Of a DNA stretch of 64,000 bases, positions 8,529 through 17,777 are shown piece by piece (position 1 is the first letter of the stretch; each line of letters opens with the position of its first letter). A model generated the notes under the pieces. It saw only the letters and a program-made list of their open reading frames with translations. It made no database searches and had not been told where the DNA came from. A program made the position numbers and the translations under genes. This DNA is from Kibdelosporangium banguiense (GTDB lineage: Bacteria > Actinomycetota > Actinomycetes > Mycobacteriales > Pseudonocardiaceae). Where the stretch lies: assembly GCF_017876405.1 (NCBI RefSeq), contig NZ_JAGINW010000001.1, forward strand, positions 5,345,203 to 5,409,202, in the 5' to 3' direction.

Positions 8529-9104
8529 TCAACGAGGTTCGTTCGTGAGGTGGTCGGCGCGTCGGGCGACACCGTCGATGATCAGTGTCAATCCTGCCTC
8601 GAACGCCTCGGTTCGGTCCAGGCCAGGACCTTCGGTCTGGTCCTCTGCGACGTCCGCTTGTTCCTCCAGCACGCTGCCGACGGTGAAGTGGCTGGTGGTG
8701 AGCATCGCGATCCGCGCGTCGTGCTCGGGCAGCCCTGTGGAGACCAGGAACTTGAGCTTGTGGAGTGCGCGTGAGAGGTTCGCGCCCTGGGGGGCTGTTC
8801 CGGCGTGGAGTCGTGCGCCGTCGCGATGCGCCAGCAGTGCCCTCCGGAAGCTGCGCGAGTTCTCCGCGAGCCAGTCGCGCCAGTCGTCCGAGGGCGTCGG
8901 CAGGGGGGCTGCCGCGTGGCTGACCATGGCGGCCTCCGCCATCGCCTGGAGCAAGGAAGCCTTGTTGCGGAAGTGGTAGTAGAGCGAAGGTTGTTCCACG
9001 CCAAGACGTTTCGCCAACTGCCTCGTGCTCACCGCGCCGAGTCCCAGCTCGTCGAGCAGATCGAGCGCCTCGTTCACGATGATCTCGCGATCCAGCTTTG
9101 TCAC
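8529..9104 (-). CDS. TetR-type repressor with tetracycline-repressor C-domain
   Basis: A 191-residue regulator of the true TetR subgroup. The HTH reads IIVNEALDLLDELGLGAVS, TRQLAKRLGVEQPSLYYHF and RNKASLLQAMAE, followed by a TetR_C-like helical domain (HRDGARLHAGTAP, ARIAMLTTSHFTVGSVLEEQ). It is divergent from a flavin monooxygenase gene, with four tetO-like boxes in the 112 bp between them, so it very likely represses both. The pair is enclosed by two inverted IS5-type copies. The inducer is unknown; by family a tetracycline-like or other planar compound is plausible. Bases 8263-8528 hold nothing recognisable. Confidence 0.9.
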   Translation of the reverse strand: MTKLDREIIVNEALDLLDELGLGAVSTRQLAKRLGVEQPSLYYHFRNKASLLQAMAEAAMVSHAAAPLPTPSDDWRDWLAENSRSFRRALLAHRDGARLHAGTAPQGANLSRALHKLKFLVSTGLPEHDARIAMLTTSHFTVGSVLEEQADVAEDQTEGPGLDRTEAFEAGLTLIIDGVARRADHLTNEPR

Positions 9105-9112
9105 CCCGGCAC

Positions 9113-9210
9113 CCTATCGCCGATAGCTCGACCCTGCCTATTGGTGATAGGCCTTGACCAACCTATCGTTGATAGGCAATACTGGCCGCTAGTTACCTAT
9201 CACTGAAAGG
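9113..9210. promoter_or_regulatory. Four tetO-like operator boxes
   Basis: Four 15-bp dyads of consensus CCTATCnnnGATAGG: 9113-9127 (CCTATCGCCGATAGC), 9137-9151 (CCTATTGGTGATAGG), 9162-9176 (CCTATCGTTGATAGG) and 9196-9210 (CCTATCACTGAAAGG). They resemble the classical tet operator core. The last overlaps the ribosome binding site of the monooxygenase gene (GGGAG before ATG 9217), the first begins 9 bp before the repressor start. Repressor binding would block both divergent promoters. Confidence 0.85.
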
Positions 9211-9216
9211 GAGCTA

Positions 9217-10473
9217 ATGGACGCGGTATCCGGGCTTTCGTTGAAGGTGCTCGTGTGCGGTGGCGGTATCGCCGGCCAGGCCGTGGCCTACTGGCTCGCA
9301 CGAGGAGGCCACCAGGTCGTGGTGGTGGAGCGCTTCCCGACGCTGCGCGCGACCGGGGCCCAGATCGACCTGCGCGGGCAAGGCATCGACGCTGTCGAAC
9401 GCATGGGCCTACTCGAAGCTGTGCGGGAGAAGCTGGTGCACGAGCCGGGGGTGGCCTTCGTGGACGCGCGGGGCAGGCGGTGGGGCGCGATCATGGCCAA
9501 CACCTCGGGCAAGGGGCGTCAGACCCTGACGTCCGAGTACGAGATCATGCGCGGGGACCTGGTGCGCATCCTGCACGAAGCGACGCGGAACGACGCGGAA
9601 TTCGTCTTCGGGACCGGCGTCGACAGATTCGAGCAGAGCGAGGATCGCGTTGTCGCGCGTTTCTCCGACGGGACGTCGGGTGAGTTCGACGTCTTGATCG
9701 GGGCGGACGGGCAGGGGTCGCGAATCCGGCAGGCACTCCTGCCCGCCGACGGTCTCGACCCGTACTGGCCGGTGGGGATCCACATGGCTTACTGGTTCAT
9801 CCCGCGCGACGCCACCGACAGCGACATGAGGGAGACCTACAACCCGACCGGCCGCCGCATGATCATGCGGCGGAGTCACAACGCCACCGAGACCCAGGTC
9901 TACTTCGCGTTGTGGGAGAGTTCCGAAGAGGCCACGGCGATCCACCGCCAGCCGGTCGACCGGCAGAAGCGGTTCTGGTCCGACCGGTTCCGCGACGCGG
10001 GGTGGCAGACCGATCGATTCCTCGAGGGCATGGCGACGGCCGAGTTCTTCTACTCGCAGGAGGTCGTGCAGGTCCGGATCCCGGCCTGGTCCGGCGGGCG
10101 GGTCGTGCTCGTCGGGGACGCGGGCTACTGCCCGTCGCCCTACAGCGGTATGGGGACCTCCGCGGCACTGGTTGGTGCCTACGTCCTGGCGGGTGAGATC
10201 AACCGGAACCCCGGCGACCTTCCGGCGGCGTTCGCGCATTACCAGGCGACGTTGCGGCCCTTCGTCGACAACGTCCAAGCCAAGGTCAACCCGAAGGTCC
10301 TGCGGTTCGGGTTCCCGAAGGGCAGGCTCGGGACCCATACCCTGCGCACCATGGGAGCGGTCGGCAGCTTCCTGCGGCTTCCGGAGCTCGCAGCCCGGCT
10401 GGCGAAAGAGGACCGAGGTGGAGACTGGCCGTTGCCGGACTACCCGGAACCACGAGTGGGGCTGAACAGGTAA
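9217..10473 (+). CDS. FAD-dependent aromatic/polyketide monooxygenase (TetX-like group)
   Basis: A 418-residue PHBH-fold flavoprotein monooxygenase. Visible are the N-terminal FAD motif VLVCGGGIAGQAVAYWLARG, the DG motif in FDVLIGADGQGSRIR and the GD motif in VVLVGDAGYCPSPYSGMGT. The length fits single-component hydroxylases such as TetX and anthracycline or rifampicin monooxygenases. Expression is probably induced through the divergent TetR-type repressor and its four operators. Its position between two identical ISs suggests a mobile detoxification or resistance module. The actual substrate cannot be read from sequence, so no resistance is claimed. Confidence 0.85.
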   Translation: MDAVSGLSLKVLVCGGGIAGQAVAYWLARGGHQVVVVERFPTLRATGAQIDLRGQGIDAVERMGLLEAVREKLVHEPGVAFVDARGRRWGAIMANTSGKGRQTLTSEYEIMRGDLVRILHEATRNDAEFVFGTGVDRFEQSEDRVVARFSDGTSGEFDVLIGADGQGSRIRQALLPADGLDPYWPVGIHMAYWFIPRDATDSDMRETYNPTGRRMIMRRSHNATETQVYFALWESSEEATAIHRQPVDRQKRFWSDRFRDAGWQTDRFLEGMATAEFFYSQEVVQVRIPAWSGGRVVLVGDAGYCPSPYSGMGTSAALVGAYVLAGEINRNPGDLPAAFAHYQATLRPFVDNVQAKVNPKVLRFGFPKGRLGTHTLRTMGAVGSFLRLPELAARLAKEDRGGDWPLPDYPEPRVGLNR

Positions 10474-11242
10474 CCGGTTCCCCGCGGCACGATGTCGTTT
10501 TCTCCGCACTGAGATCCTGCTCGTCGGCGACGCCCGTCTGTGTGAACGGACCGGCCTTCTTGCTTCAAAGGCACTGCTTCGCGAGCAGCGGCTGCGAAGA
10601 GCGTGGAACAGGGGCAGCCCGGTAGCGGACTCTGCGGCGCGACTGTGACCATCCCGACCGATGCCCGTAAAGTCGTTGAACGGGCGCGTCCGTCTGCCAC
10701 CTTCGGTAGTCCGGACGTGCTGCCGCCTGGGTGTGAGTAGTTCGAAGTGGACACCTCAGCCGAGTTGCTCGACGCCTGATCCGTCACTGTGGACGGAACG
10801 TCGCAAGGGACTTGGGTTCACCCGCTGGCGACGACTCCGGGAACCCGGCGTTTCCTTGCTGCAGCTAGCGAGGCACGGCGAACACGAGCCACGTCACGAT
10901 CGGCGCGAGGCGGCGGTGGGTCAGTGGACCGGTCTCGAGCACCGCGAGCGAGTTTGCCAAGGGCACCAGCAACCTCGGCGGAGAGCCGTCTCGACGATCT
11001 CCCCGCGCAGCTCGCTGCCCGGACCTCGGAGGTCGGTTTAACGGTGGAGTTCGGTGGCGTGTTCCGTTGACACCGCAGTCAAACTCTGCGAGTGCTTGGC
11101 TTGGCGGCGCTCTCGGTTTGACGTAATTCTGTTGATTCTTGCGGTGAAGCATCTTTCCTTTCTGGAACATTAGTATTTCTGCGCATTGTTTTCAGTGTTC
11201 ACTCTCAAGTGTGTAAAAATGACGAGCAAAGGTGAGAAGGAC
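10474..11242. other. Intergenic stretch without convincing gene
   Basis: About 770 bases between the monooxygenase and the SRPBCC-like gene. Open frames exist on both strands but show biased shadow-like composition and no family motif or good ribosome site. The last 150 bases are less GC-rich and probably contain the promoter for the next gene. Confidence 0.5.
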
Positions 11243-11734
11243 ATGCGGCACACCGGAAGCGTTACCCTGAATGTTGCTGCCTCCCAGGTCGACCTGGAGA
11301 ACTGGCTCTTCACGTTGTCGGACACCGAGTACCAGGCGTGTGCGCGGGGTCATCGTGCCGCGGGGACGTTCGTGCAGGACGGTGTGCGAGGCACGGTCAA
11401 CGTCGAGGCCATCGGTGGGCACCTGATCGTCCAGCACTATCAGGAGGTTTCGGCGAAGCCGTCGTACGTGGAGATGCTGTCGGAGCGTAGTCGCGTGTAT
11501 CTGTTCCACCTCGTTCCGGCGACCATCCAGGTCCGCTGGACGATGTCGGTGGAGGCCCGTCCGGCCGAGTCGTCAGAGTTCCGTTGCACTGTCGAGTTGA
11601 CCATGTCCCCTCTGCTTCGCTTTCTCGGTGCCATGTCCCTCCTCGGCGTCGCCATCCGCTCCCACACGCTGGAAGAAACGAAGCTCTTCGGTGACGACAT
11701 CGTCCGGAAGATTGCAACCACGCGCCGCTCGTGA
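11243..11734 (+). CDS. SRPBCC-like small protein
   Basis: A 163-residue protein, start chosen at ATG 11243 behind AGAAGG; an in-frame ATG at 11219 is weaker. Motifs such as GSVTLNVAASQVDLENWLFTL, GTVNVEAIGGHLIVQHYQEV and the C-terminal helix IRSHTLEETKLFGDDIVRKI resemble the helix-grip (SRPBCC/polyketide cyclase-like) fold. It lies inside the IS-bracketed segment, 0.77 kb after the monooxygenase, and may act on the same compound. Function unknown. Confidence 0.5.
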   Translation: MRHTGSVTLNVAASQVDLENWLFTLSDTEYQACARGHRAAGTFVQDGVRGTVNVEAIGGHLIVQHYQEVSAKPSYVEMLSERSRVYLFHLVPATIQVRWTMSVEARPAESSEFRCTVELTMSPLLRFLGAMSLLGVAIRSHTLEETKLFGDDIVRKIATTRRS

Positions 11735-12289
11735 GCGGGCGAATAGACGCAGTGCAATCGGCATTCATCTCGTCGAATCAAGGGGATCGGGGCCGTGACA
11801 AGTCACGGTCGCACTCGCTGGCATCCGGCGGTGATGAAAGCAGTGCAACTTGTTCTATGATGTCAGGACGGGAGTCACCGGACGACGGGTTCGCCCGCGA
11901 GCACTGCGGAGGACCTGGTGGCGGCTGTTCGGGGCGACCCGTCGGAGCGACTCGAGCTGGCAGCCCGGTTTACGACTGTCGCCTGCCAGGGTTGATGGGC
12001 TCTGGTGCTCGTTGCGTGATCAAGGATGCGCGGCGTCGCGGAAATGAGTCACGTGGCGTGTAGAATCTTCTTTCGTAGCAATAGAAACCCGGACCTTCCG
12101 TACGACGTCCTCTTGAGCATCTTAAAAGTTACGTGGAATCTGGCCGTGGGGATGATCATGTCTCCTCGGTGTTGACCACGGAACTGAGGAGATGGCTTGA
12201 GCGGCAAATGTTCGGCCGAGCCAGCTTCTCCTTGCTACGCAAGCGAATACTGCGCACAACTTGACCTTCGCTCGCCCGGCCGTGCACTA
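11735..12289. other. Non-coding or decayed stretch before IS copy 2
   Basis: 555 bases with no frame carrying recognisable motifs. Base composition drops in 12060-12170 compared with flanks. It may contain decayed DNA from earlier insertions. Confidence 0.4.
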
Positions 12290-13186
12290 AAGGTTGTCCC
12301 GTAATGGCGGGAACCGTTGATCGTTGATCATGGTGTGGAGCAGGTGATCAGGGCGGACCGGCCCGGGTGGGTGTCGGTGTTCACGGGTTTGTCGGTCCGG
12401 CAGTTTCAGGAGTTGGTGGGCATTGTGGCCGGTCGGGGTGGTGAGCAGGTCGGTGTTGGCCGGCGCTGGGGCCTGCCGCTGACCGACCGGGTGTTGCTGA
12501 CTGCGGTGTACTACCGCACCAACCTGACCTTCCGGCAGATCGCGTTGCTGTTCGGGATCTCCAAATCCGCCGCCAACCGCGTTGTGGAGCACGTCGCGCC
12601 GCTGCTGGTGCTCCCGCCGGTGACCATCCCGCACAGCCCCCACACTGTTCTGATCGTGGACGGCACGCTGGTCCCCACCCACGACCGCAGCGTGTCCGCA
12701 TCCAGCAAGAACTACCGATACTCGGTGAACATGCAGGTCGTCATCGACGCCAACACCCGCAGGGGTGTCGCGGTCGGGAGCACCATGCCGGGCAACCGAC
12801 ACGACAGTCGGGCATATCGGGACTCGGGCGTGGACCAGCAGTGCGTGGGCGCGAACGTGATGGCCGATGGCGGCTACCTGGGCAACCCGGAGGTGATCAT
12901 CCCGTACCGCAAGCCGGGTAAGGGACGCAGCCTTCCCGTGTGGCAGGAGGATCTGAACACGGTGCACAAAAGCATCCGTGCTCGGGTCGAGCACGCGTTG
13001 GCGCATATGAAGTCCTGGAACATTCTCCGTAACTGCCGACGTAAAGGCGACGGCGTCTGGTATGCCCTGCGTGGCGTGGCCCAGATGCGCAACCTGGCCA
13101 TGACCTGCTGATCGATCCACATCACACCTGGTGGCGGGCACTGGTCCACCACCGACCTACACCCAAGATCATTACGGGACAACCTT
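12290..13186 (+). mobile_element. IS5-type insertion sequence, copy 2 (897 bp)
   Basis: Same length, ends and transposase as 7366-8262 but opposite orientation. The ends AAGGTTGTCCCGTAATG and CATT ACGGGACAACCTT are each flanked by TA. With copy 1 it forms a composite-transposon-like structure around the TetR/monooxygenase segment. Confidence 0.9.
12317..13111 (+). CDS. IS5-family transposase, copy 2
   Basis: 264 residues, identical to the transposase at 7441-8235, with the complete DDE set (VDGTLVPTHD, ADGGYLG, ARVEHALAHM). Intact, so either copy could supply transposase in trans for both ISs and for the segment between them. Confidence 0.95.
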   Translation: MIVDHGVEQVIRADRPGWVSVFTGLSVRQFQELVGIVAGRGGEQVGVGRRWGLPLTDRVLLTAVYYRTNLTFRQIALLFGISKSAANRVVEHVAPLLVLPPVTIPHSPHTVLIVDGTLVPTHDRSVSASSKNYRYSVNMQVVIDANTRRGVAVGSTMPGNRHDSRAYRDSGVDQQCVGANVMADGGYLGNPEVIIPYRKPGKGRSLPVWQEDLNTVHKSIRARVEHALAHMKSWNILRNCRRKGDGVWYALRGVAQMRNLAMTC

Positions 13187-13569
13187 TAGGCACGACCACA
13201 CTTTCGGTCTTACGCGGCCAAGATTCCCATATCCCAGCAGGCTGCATCGATGGATTTCGATGAGTCATGCTGAATACGCGGACGACAAGAGGGGGGAACC
13301 AGAGTAACAATATATTACCGCCATCGACTCACGTCATAAACACTCGAAGGAGTGGAACGATAATAGCGGATCCCATCAAGAAAATCGGATTGAGAGACGG
13401 TTCGACTCGATACCGCTTCGTCATCGACATCGGGCGCGACCCAGTCACGAAGCGCCGGAAGCAGTTGACCAAGGCGTACGACATCGAGAAGGAAGCTCGA
13501 GCCGAGTACGCCAAGATCAAGCACCAGTTCGACGAGGGGACCTTCGTCTTGCCGGGCAAGATGACAGTG

Positions 13570-14510
13570 AGCCTTTTTCATCCTGCGGTGACCTCGTAGT
13601 TCTGTAGGACGTGGATGGCCTTGGCGAGTCGGCCGATGCGATGCGGGCTGACACGGACTTTGTGCAGGATGCGCCAGTACTTGAGCTGGGCGTTGGCGCG
13701 TTCGCCGGGGCCGCGCAGCCGAGCGTGAGCGCGGTTGGCATCCTTCTGCGACTCGGGTTTGTTCTTGCCCTTGTACGGGGTGATCACCTGTTGGCTGGTC
13801 TCGTCGTAGCCGTGGTAGCCCTTGTCACCCAACGCGATCAGCCCCGCATCGCGCAGCGCGGCGAGGATGTTCCAGATCCGGGCGGCCGCGGTGTCGTGCG
13901 TGCTGCCCGGCAACTCGCCGGACACCCACAGGATCGTCCCATCCGGAGACGCGATCACCTGCAAGTTCACCCCATGGCGCTTGTGCTTGCCGGAGTAGAA
14001 CGGCCGGTCGACGGCGATCCGGTCGATCGGGATCAGCGTGCCGTCGATGATCACGTACGCCATCTTCTCGCGTTTGGCCTTCCGCAACGCCGCCCGGAGC
14101 TTGGGCGCCCGAGCAGCCAGCAACTCGACGGTTTCGTTGACATACCGCCAGCAGGTCGCGGTGGAGATGTCGAACCCGGCGCCGACCTGCGCGAACGGTT
14201 CACCCTTACGCAGATACACCAGCACCGACAGCGCCTGCTGGCCTGGGTTGAGCTTGCGCCACGCCGAGCCCAGCTCTCGGCGGTGAGCGCGGATGAGATC
14301 GGACACGAAGGTCAGGGTCTGACGTGACAACGGCAGCGCGGCACGGTAAAACAGCATCTGAAGCCCTTGGTTGTACGGACATGGATCTTGGTCGATTGCT
14401 GTCCTACCAAGGGCTTCGTCACGTCCGCGGTAACGACACGCCGATGAACATCACCTTGTCACCTCGGATCCCTTACCCACCAACATATCCACACCAGGAT
14501 GAAAAGCGCT
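13570..14510 (-). mobile_element. IS5-type insertion sequence inside integrase (941 bp)
   Basis: Terminal inverted repeats AGCCTTTTTCATCCTG (13570-13585) and CAGGATGAAAAGCGCT (14495-14510) match at 14 of 16 positions. The flanks show a 5-bp direct repeat CAGTG at 13565-13569 and 14511-14515. Precise excision with one copy of the repeat restores an uninterrupted integrase frame, which fixes the boundaries. Confidence 0.9.
13578..14357 (-). CDS. IS5-family transposase (DDE_Tnp_4), in integrase
   Basis: A 259-residue transposase with a helix-turn-helix N-terminus (HRRELGSAWRKLNPGQQALS, FAQVGAGFDISTATCWRYVN), first Asp in VIIDGTLIPIDRIA, second in LGDKGYHGYDE and Glu in GERANAQLKYWRILHKV. It is full length and distinct from the two 264-residue copies. 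Transcribed opposite to the host integrase. Confidence 0.9.
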   Translation of the reverse strand: MLFYRAALPLSRQTLTFVSDLIRAHRRELGSAWRKLNPGQQALSVLVYLRKGEPFAQVGAGFDISTATCWRYVNETVELLAARAPKLRAALRKAKREKMAYVIIDGTLIPIDRIAVDRPFYSGKHKRHGVNLQVIASPDGTILWVSGELPGSTHDTAAARIWNILAALRDAGLIALGDKGYHGYDETSQQVITPYKGKNKPESQKDANRAHARLRGPGERANAQLKYWRILHKVRVSPHRIGRLAKAIHVLQNYEVTAG

Positions 14511-15533
14511 CAGTGTCGGAATGGCTGGACATGTGGCTGAAGTCGGCCTCGATTGACGTCGAGAAAGCGACTGCGTCCAACTATGCCGATGCACTCCTGC
14601 CTGTACGTGATCGGCTTGGCGACCGACAGCTTCAGAAGGTGACTGAAGAGGACGTTGACGATCTGGTCTCGTGGATGCTGTCCTCAGGCCGCCGGCGTGG
14701 CGGTAAGCCAGGCACCGGCCTCAGCGTTCGATCGGTCGACCTGACACTCGGCAGGCTTCGATCAGCGTTGACTGTTGCCGTTCGACGGAACCTGGTGGTG
14801 CGCAACGTGGCCCAGTACACCCAGATTCCTCGGGATGCACGTAGGAAGGCCGAAGCAGTTGCGGCCACACGGCGGCCATGGACTGAGAAAGAGGTGAAGA
14901 AGTTCCTTACGGTGATTCGGGACCACCGGCTGCATGCCCCGGTACTGCTGTCGCTGATTGGGATGCGCCCTGCCGAGGTCTGTGGGCTTCGCTGGTCGGT
15001 TGTCGACCTTGTTGACGGGACGTTGTCGGTGGAGCTGACCCGAACCCTGGTGGATGGCGAAGTCGAGGAGAAGGGACCGAAATCGGAGAAGGGCAAACGG
15101 AAGCTGCCGATGCCCAAGCCCCTGCACACGGCCCTGAAAACCTTCAATGCCAGGCAAGCCAGTGAAGCCCTACGCGCCGGCGAGGCATATCAACGCTCAG
15201 GGTTCGTGCTGGCCGACGAACTGGGTGCGCCATGGAAGACAGACAAGTTCCGGCGGGCAATCTACAAGCTGATGGCCCAGGCCAAGATCCGCAAGGTCCG
15301 GCCCTACGACGCTCGGCACGCCTGCCTGACCTACCTCGCCACCGCGGGCGTGCCTGATGTCGTGGTGAGCGCCTGGGCCGGTCACGCTGACCTGAGCTTC
15401 ACCAAGCGGGTCTACGTCCATCCCGACATCGAGCACCTCAGAGAGGCGGCAGACCAGCTCGACGAGTTGCTCGGCTAAACAAGCAGTACAAGCGTTCGTG
15501 TGAAAATGTGAGACGACGTGCCCGAAAACGCGA

Positions 15534-15571
15534 TCAGGGCCTCGTCTCACCGTAGTGTTCCAAGGCCCTGA
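15534..15571. terminator. Hairpin after integrase
   Basis: TCAGGGCCT (15534-15542) pairs with AGGCCCTGA (15563-15571), loop about 20 nt. Placed between the integrase stop and the tRNA, where it could end transcription of both convergent units. No long U-run. Confidence 0.4.
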
Positions 15572-15597
15572 CCTGGGCTTTCGCCCTACTTCGACCG

Positions 15598-15671
<74 letters not shown>

Positions 15672-15735
15672 GCCGCATCCCGTTTTCTGGGTGCGGGGGA
15701 AGTCTAGCGGATGGGTGGGGGCGGGTTGCAGGGGG

Positions 15736-17133
15736 TTACTTTTTGCGCTTCTCGCGGACTCGGACGGACAGTCTGACGGGGCTGCCGACGAAGCCGAACT
15801 CTTCGCGGAACTTGCGTTCGATGAAGCGGCGGTAGCCGGCTTCGAGGAAGCCTGTGGTGAACAGGACCAGTGTCGGAGGCCTGGCCTGGGCTTGGGTTGC
15901 GAAGAGGACCTTGGGTTGTTTGCCGCTGCGCACTGGGGGTGGGGTGGCGGCTATGAGGTCTGCCAGCCAGGAGTTGAGCTGGCCTGTTGGGACGCGGGTG
16001 TCCCAGGACTTGAGGGCTGTCCTTAGGTGGGGCGCCAGTTTGTGGACTGAGCGGCCTGTCAGGGCTGAGATGTTGACGCGTTCTGCCCAGGGGATTCGGA
16101 CCAGGCCGCGTTCCAGCTCACGGACCAGCTGGTGGCGGCGGTCTTCGTCGACCAGGTCCCACTTGTTCATGGCTATGACGCAGGCTCGGCCTGATTCGAC
16201 GACCATGGTCAGGACTCGAAGGTCCTGCTCGCTGATGGGGGTTGCCGCGTCCAGCAGGACTATGGCGACTTCGGCTGCGTCGATCGCCGCTTTTGTCCGC
16301 AGCGAGGCGTAGTACTCCGCTCCGCTGGCTGTGTTCACGCGTTTGCGGAGGCCTGCTGTGTCGACGAAACGCCAGAGTTCGTCGTCCAGGGTCACCAGGG
16401 AGTCCACTGGGTCCACGGTCGTGCCCGCGACTGAGTCGACCACCGCGCGGTCTTCTCCGGTCAGCCTGTTGAGCAGGCTCGACTTGCCCACGTTCGGCTT
16501 TCCGACCAGGGCCACCCGGCGGGGGCCGCCTGCCCGGCCGAAGTCGTCGCGGGGGGTTTCCGGGAGTATCTCCAGGATTTTGTCCAGCAGGTCGCCGGCG
16601 TTACGGCCGTGCAGGGCGCTCACCGGGAACGGTTCGCCCAGACCCAGGTTCCACAGCGCCATCGCGTCGGCGAAGAGCCTGTCGTCGTCCACTTTGTTCG
16701 CGATCAACAGGACCGGCTGCTTGGAACGCCGCAGCACGCGCGCCACCGCTTCGTCCGTTGTGGTCGCTCCTACCGTGGTGTCCACCACCAACAGGATCGC
16801 GTCCGCTGTGGACATCGCGTATTCGGCTTGGGCCGCAACCGATTTCTGCAGGCCCTGGGCGTCCGGTTCCCAGCCTCCGGTGTCCAGCACCGTGAATTTC
16901 CGGCCGTTCCACAGCGCGTCGTAGGCCACGCGGTCACGGGTCACGCCCGGCACGTCCTGCACCACCGCTTCGCGGCGCCCCAGTATCCGGTTGACCAGCG
17001 TCGACTTGCCGACGTTCGGCCTGCCCACCACCGCCAATACCGGTTGGGCGGCAACGCCACCAGCGTCGTCGTCGGAGCCTGTCGCGATGTCCCAGTCGGA
17101 CTCGTCGACCCAGGTTCCGTCCAGCTCTGTCAT
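15736..17133 (-). CDS. der: Ribosome-associated GTPase Der
   Basis: A 465-residue GTPase with two G domains and a KH-like C-terminal domain, required for 50S ribosome maturation. First G1 motif VVGRPNVGKSTLVNRI, G3 DTGGWEP, G4 NKVD; second G1 VGKPNVGKSSLLNRL, G3 DTAGLRK, G4 NKWD. The C-terminus ends PVRLSVRVREKRKK. Length is normal. It is last in a plsC-cmk-side operon: its start overlaps the plsC stop by 4 bp (17130-17133). The same neighbourhood (cmk, der) is conserved in mycobacteria. Confidence 0.97.
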   Translation of the reverse strand: MTELDGTWVDESDWDIATGSDDDAGGVAAQPVLAVVGRPNVGKSTLVNRILGRREAVVQDVPGVTRDRVAYDALWNGRKFTVLDTGGWEPDAQGLQKSVAAQAEYAMSTADAILLVVDTTVGATTTDEAVARVLRRSKQPVLLIANKVDDDRLFADAMALWNLGLGEPFPVSALHGRNAGDLLDKILEILPETPRDDFGRAGGPRRVALVGKPNVGKSSLLNRLTGEDRAVVDSVAGTTVDPVDSLVTLDDELWRFVDTAGLRKRVNTASGAEYYASLRTKAAIDAAEVAIVLLDAATPISEQDLRVLTMVVESGRACVIAMNKWDLVDEDRRHQLVRELERGLVRIPWAERVNISALTGRSVHKLAPHLRTALKSWDTRVPTGQLNSWLADLIAATPPPVRSGKQPKVLFATQAQARPPTLVLFTTGFLEAGYRRFIERKFREEFGFVGSPVRLSVRVREKRKK

Positions 17134-17777
17134 TGCAAGTCTCGCATTCGATCCAGTTCACCGACCAGGTCCGCCAGCGCGGTCCTGATCTGTTCGGTTC
17201 CAGCCTCCAGGCCGGACCGGCCACGCCCGACGGTCACCTCGAAAGGCTTCCCGACCAGCACATCAACCACGGGCCGAAACCGCCGCCCGGAGCCGGCGGG
17301 CCGCCTTGTCCCACGGACCGCCACCGGCTGCACGATCGCGCCGGACTGCCGCACCAGCCATGCGGCGCCTTGTTCGGCGTTCAGCACGTCTCCCTCACCG
17401 CGGGTTCCCTCCGGGAACACGCCGATCAGGCCACCACCCTTGAGCACCCGCACGGCGGCAAGCAGAGGCTTACGGTCAGGTTCCCCCCGGCGAATCGCCA
17501 GCTGCCCGATCGCCCGCAGCGCACGCCCGGCGATGCCCTTGAACAGCTCACCCTTGACCAGGAACACCGAGCGCCGGGGAACTATTCCGAACAGCACCTG
17601 CGGTTCGATCATCGAACTGTGGTTGGCCACCAGCACGACCGGCCCGTCCAGCGCGAACCTGTCCATGTGGTGCACGCGGAACCGGAACGCCGGGACATAA
17701 AGGTACCGCCCGATCACGCGGCCGACCTCGTGCAGCCATGGAATCGCGTCCTCGGGCAGGTCAGGAGCCTTGCTCAC
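17130..17777 (-). CDS. plsC: 1-acyl-glycerol-3-phosphate acyltransferase, PlsC family
   Basis: A 215-residue lysophosphatidate acyltransferase-type membrane-associated enzyme of phospholipid synthesis. Visible are the acyl-acceptor motif VANHSSMIEPQVLF, the FLVKGELFKG segment and the FPEGTRGEGD motif. The HxxxxD box reads HSSMIE, so the usual Asp is replaced by Glu; whether this changes activity is unknown. It overlaps cmk upstream and der downstream by 4 bp each, indicating one transcript. Confidence 0.9.
   Translation of the reverse strand: MSKAPDLPEDAIPWLHEVGRVIGRYLYVPAFRFRVHHMDRFALDGPVVLVANHSSMIEPQVLFGIVPRRSVFLVKGELFKGIAGRALRAIGQLAIRRGEPDRKPLLAAVRVLKGGGLIGVFPEGTRGEGDVLNAEQGAAWLVRQSGAIVQPVAVRGTRRPAGSGRRFRPVVDVLVGKPFEVTVGRGRSGLEAGTEQIRTALADLVGELDRMRDLQ

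Larger units (their letters stand above)
13267..15478 (+). pseudogene. Tyrosine integrase next to tRNA-Pro, split by IS
   Basis: Integrase of the type found on actinomycete integrative elements. The N-terminal part 13267-13569 contains the AP2-like arm-binding region (KKIGLRDGSTRYRFVIDIG, EARAEYAKIKHQFDEGTF) and ends KMTV. The rest, 14516-15478, continues SEWLDMWLKSASIDVEK and has the catalytic Arg in LSLIGMRPAEVCGLRW, H-x-x-R in YDARHACLTYLATAG, His in WAGHADLSF and Tyr in KRVYVHPDI. Removing the 941-bp IS and one 5-bp duplication rejoins the frame into about 421 residues. The true start is unclear: a good AAGGAG at 13348 precedes ATA rather than ATG. The gene points at a tRNA-Pro 3' end, its presumed attachment site. 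Confidence 0.85.

Noticed and set aside
9217..10473. Calling the monooxygenase a true tetracycline-degrading TetX
   Set aside because: Fold and TetR/tetO context fit, but substrate-defining residues cannot be judged by eye, so only the group is given.
10440..11070. Small frames on both strands after the TetX-like gene
   Set aside because: No motif, no good ribosome site, biased Arg/Ser/Ala composition.
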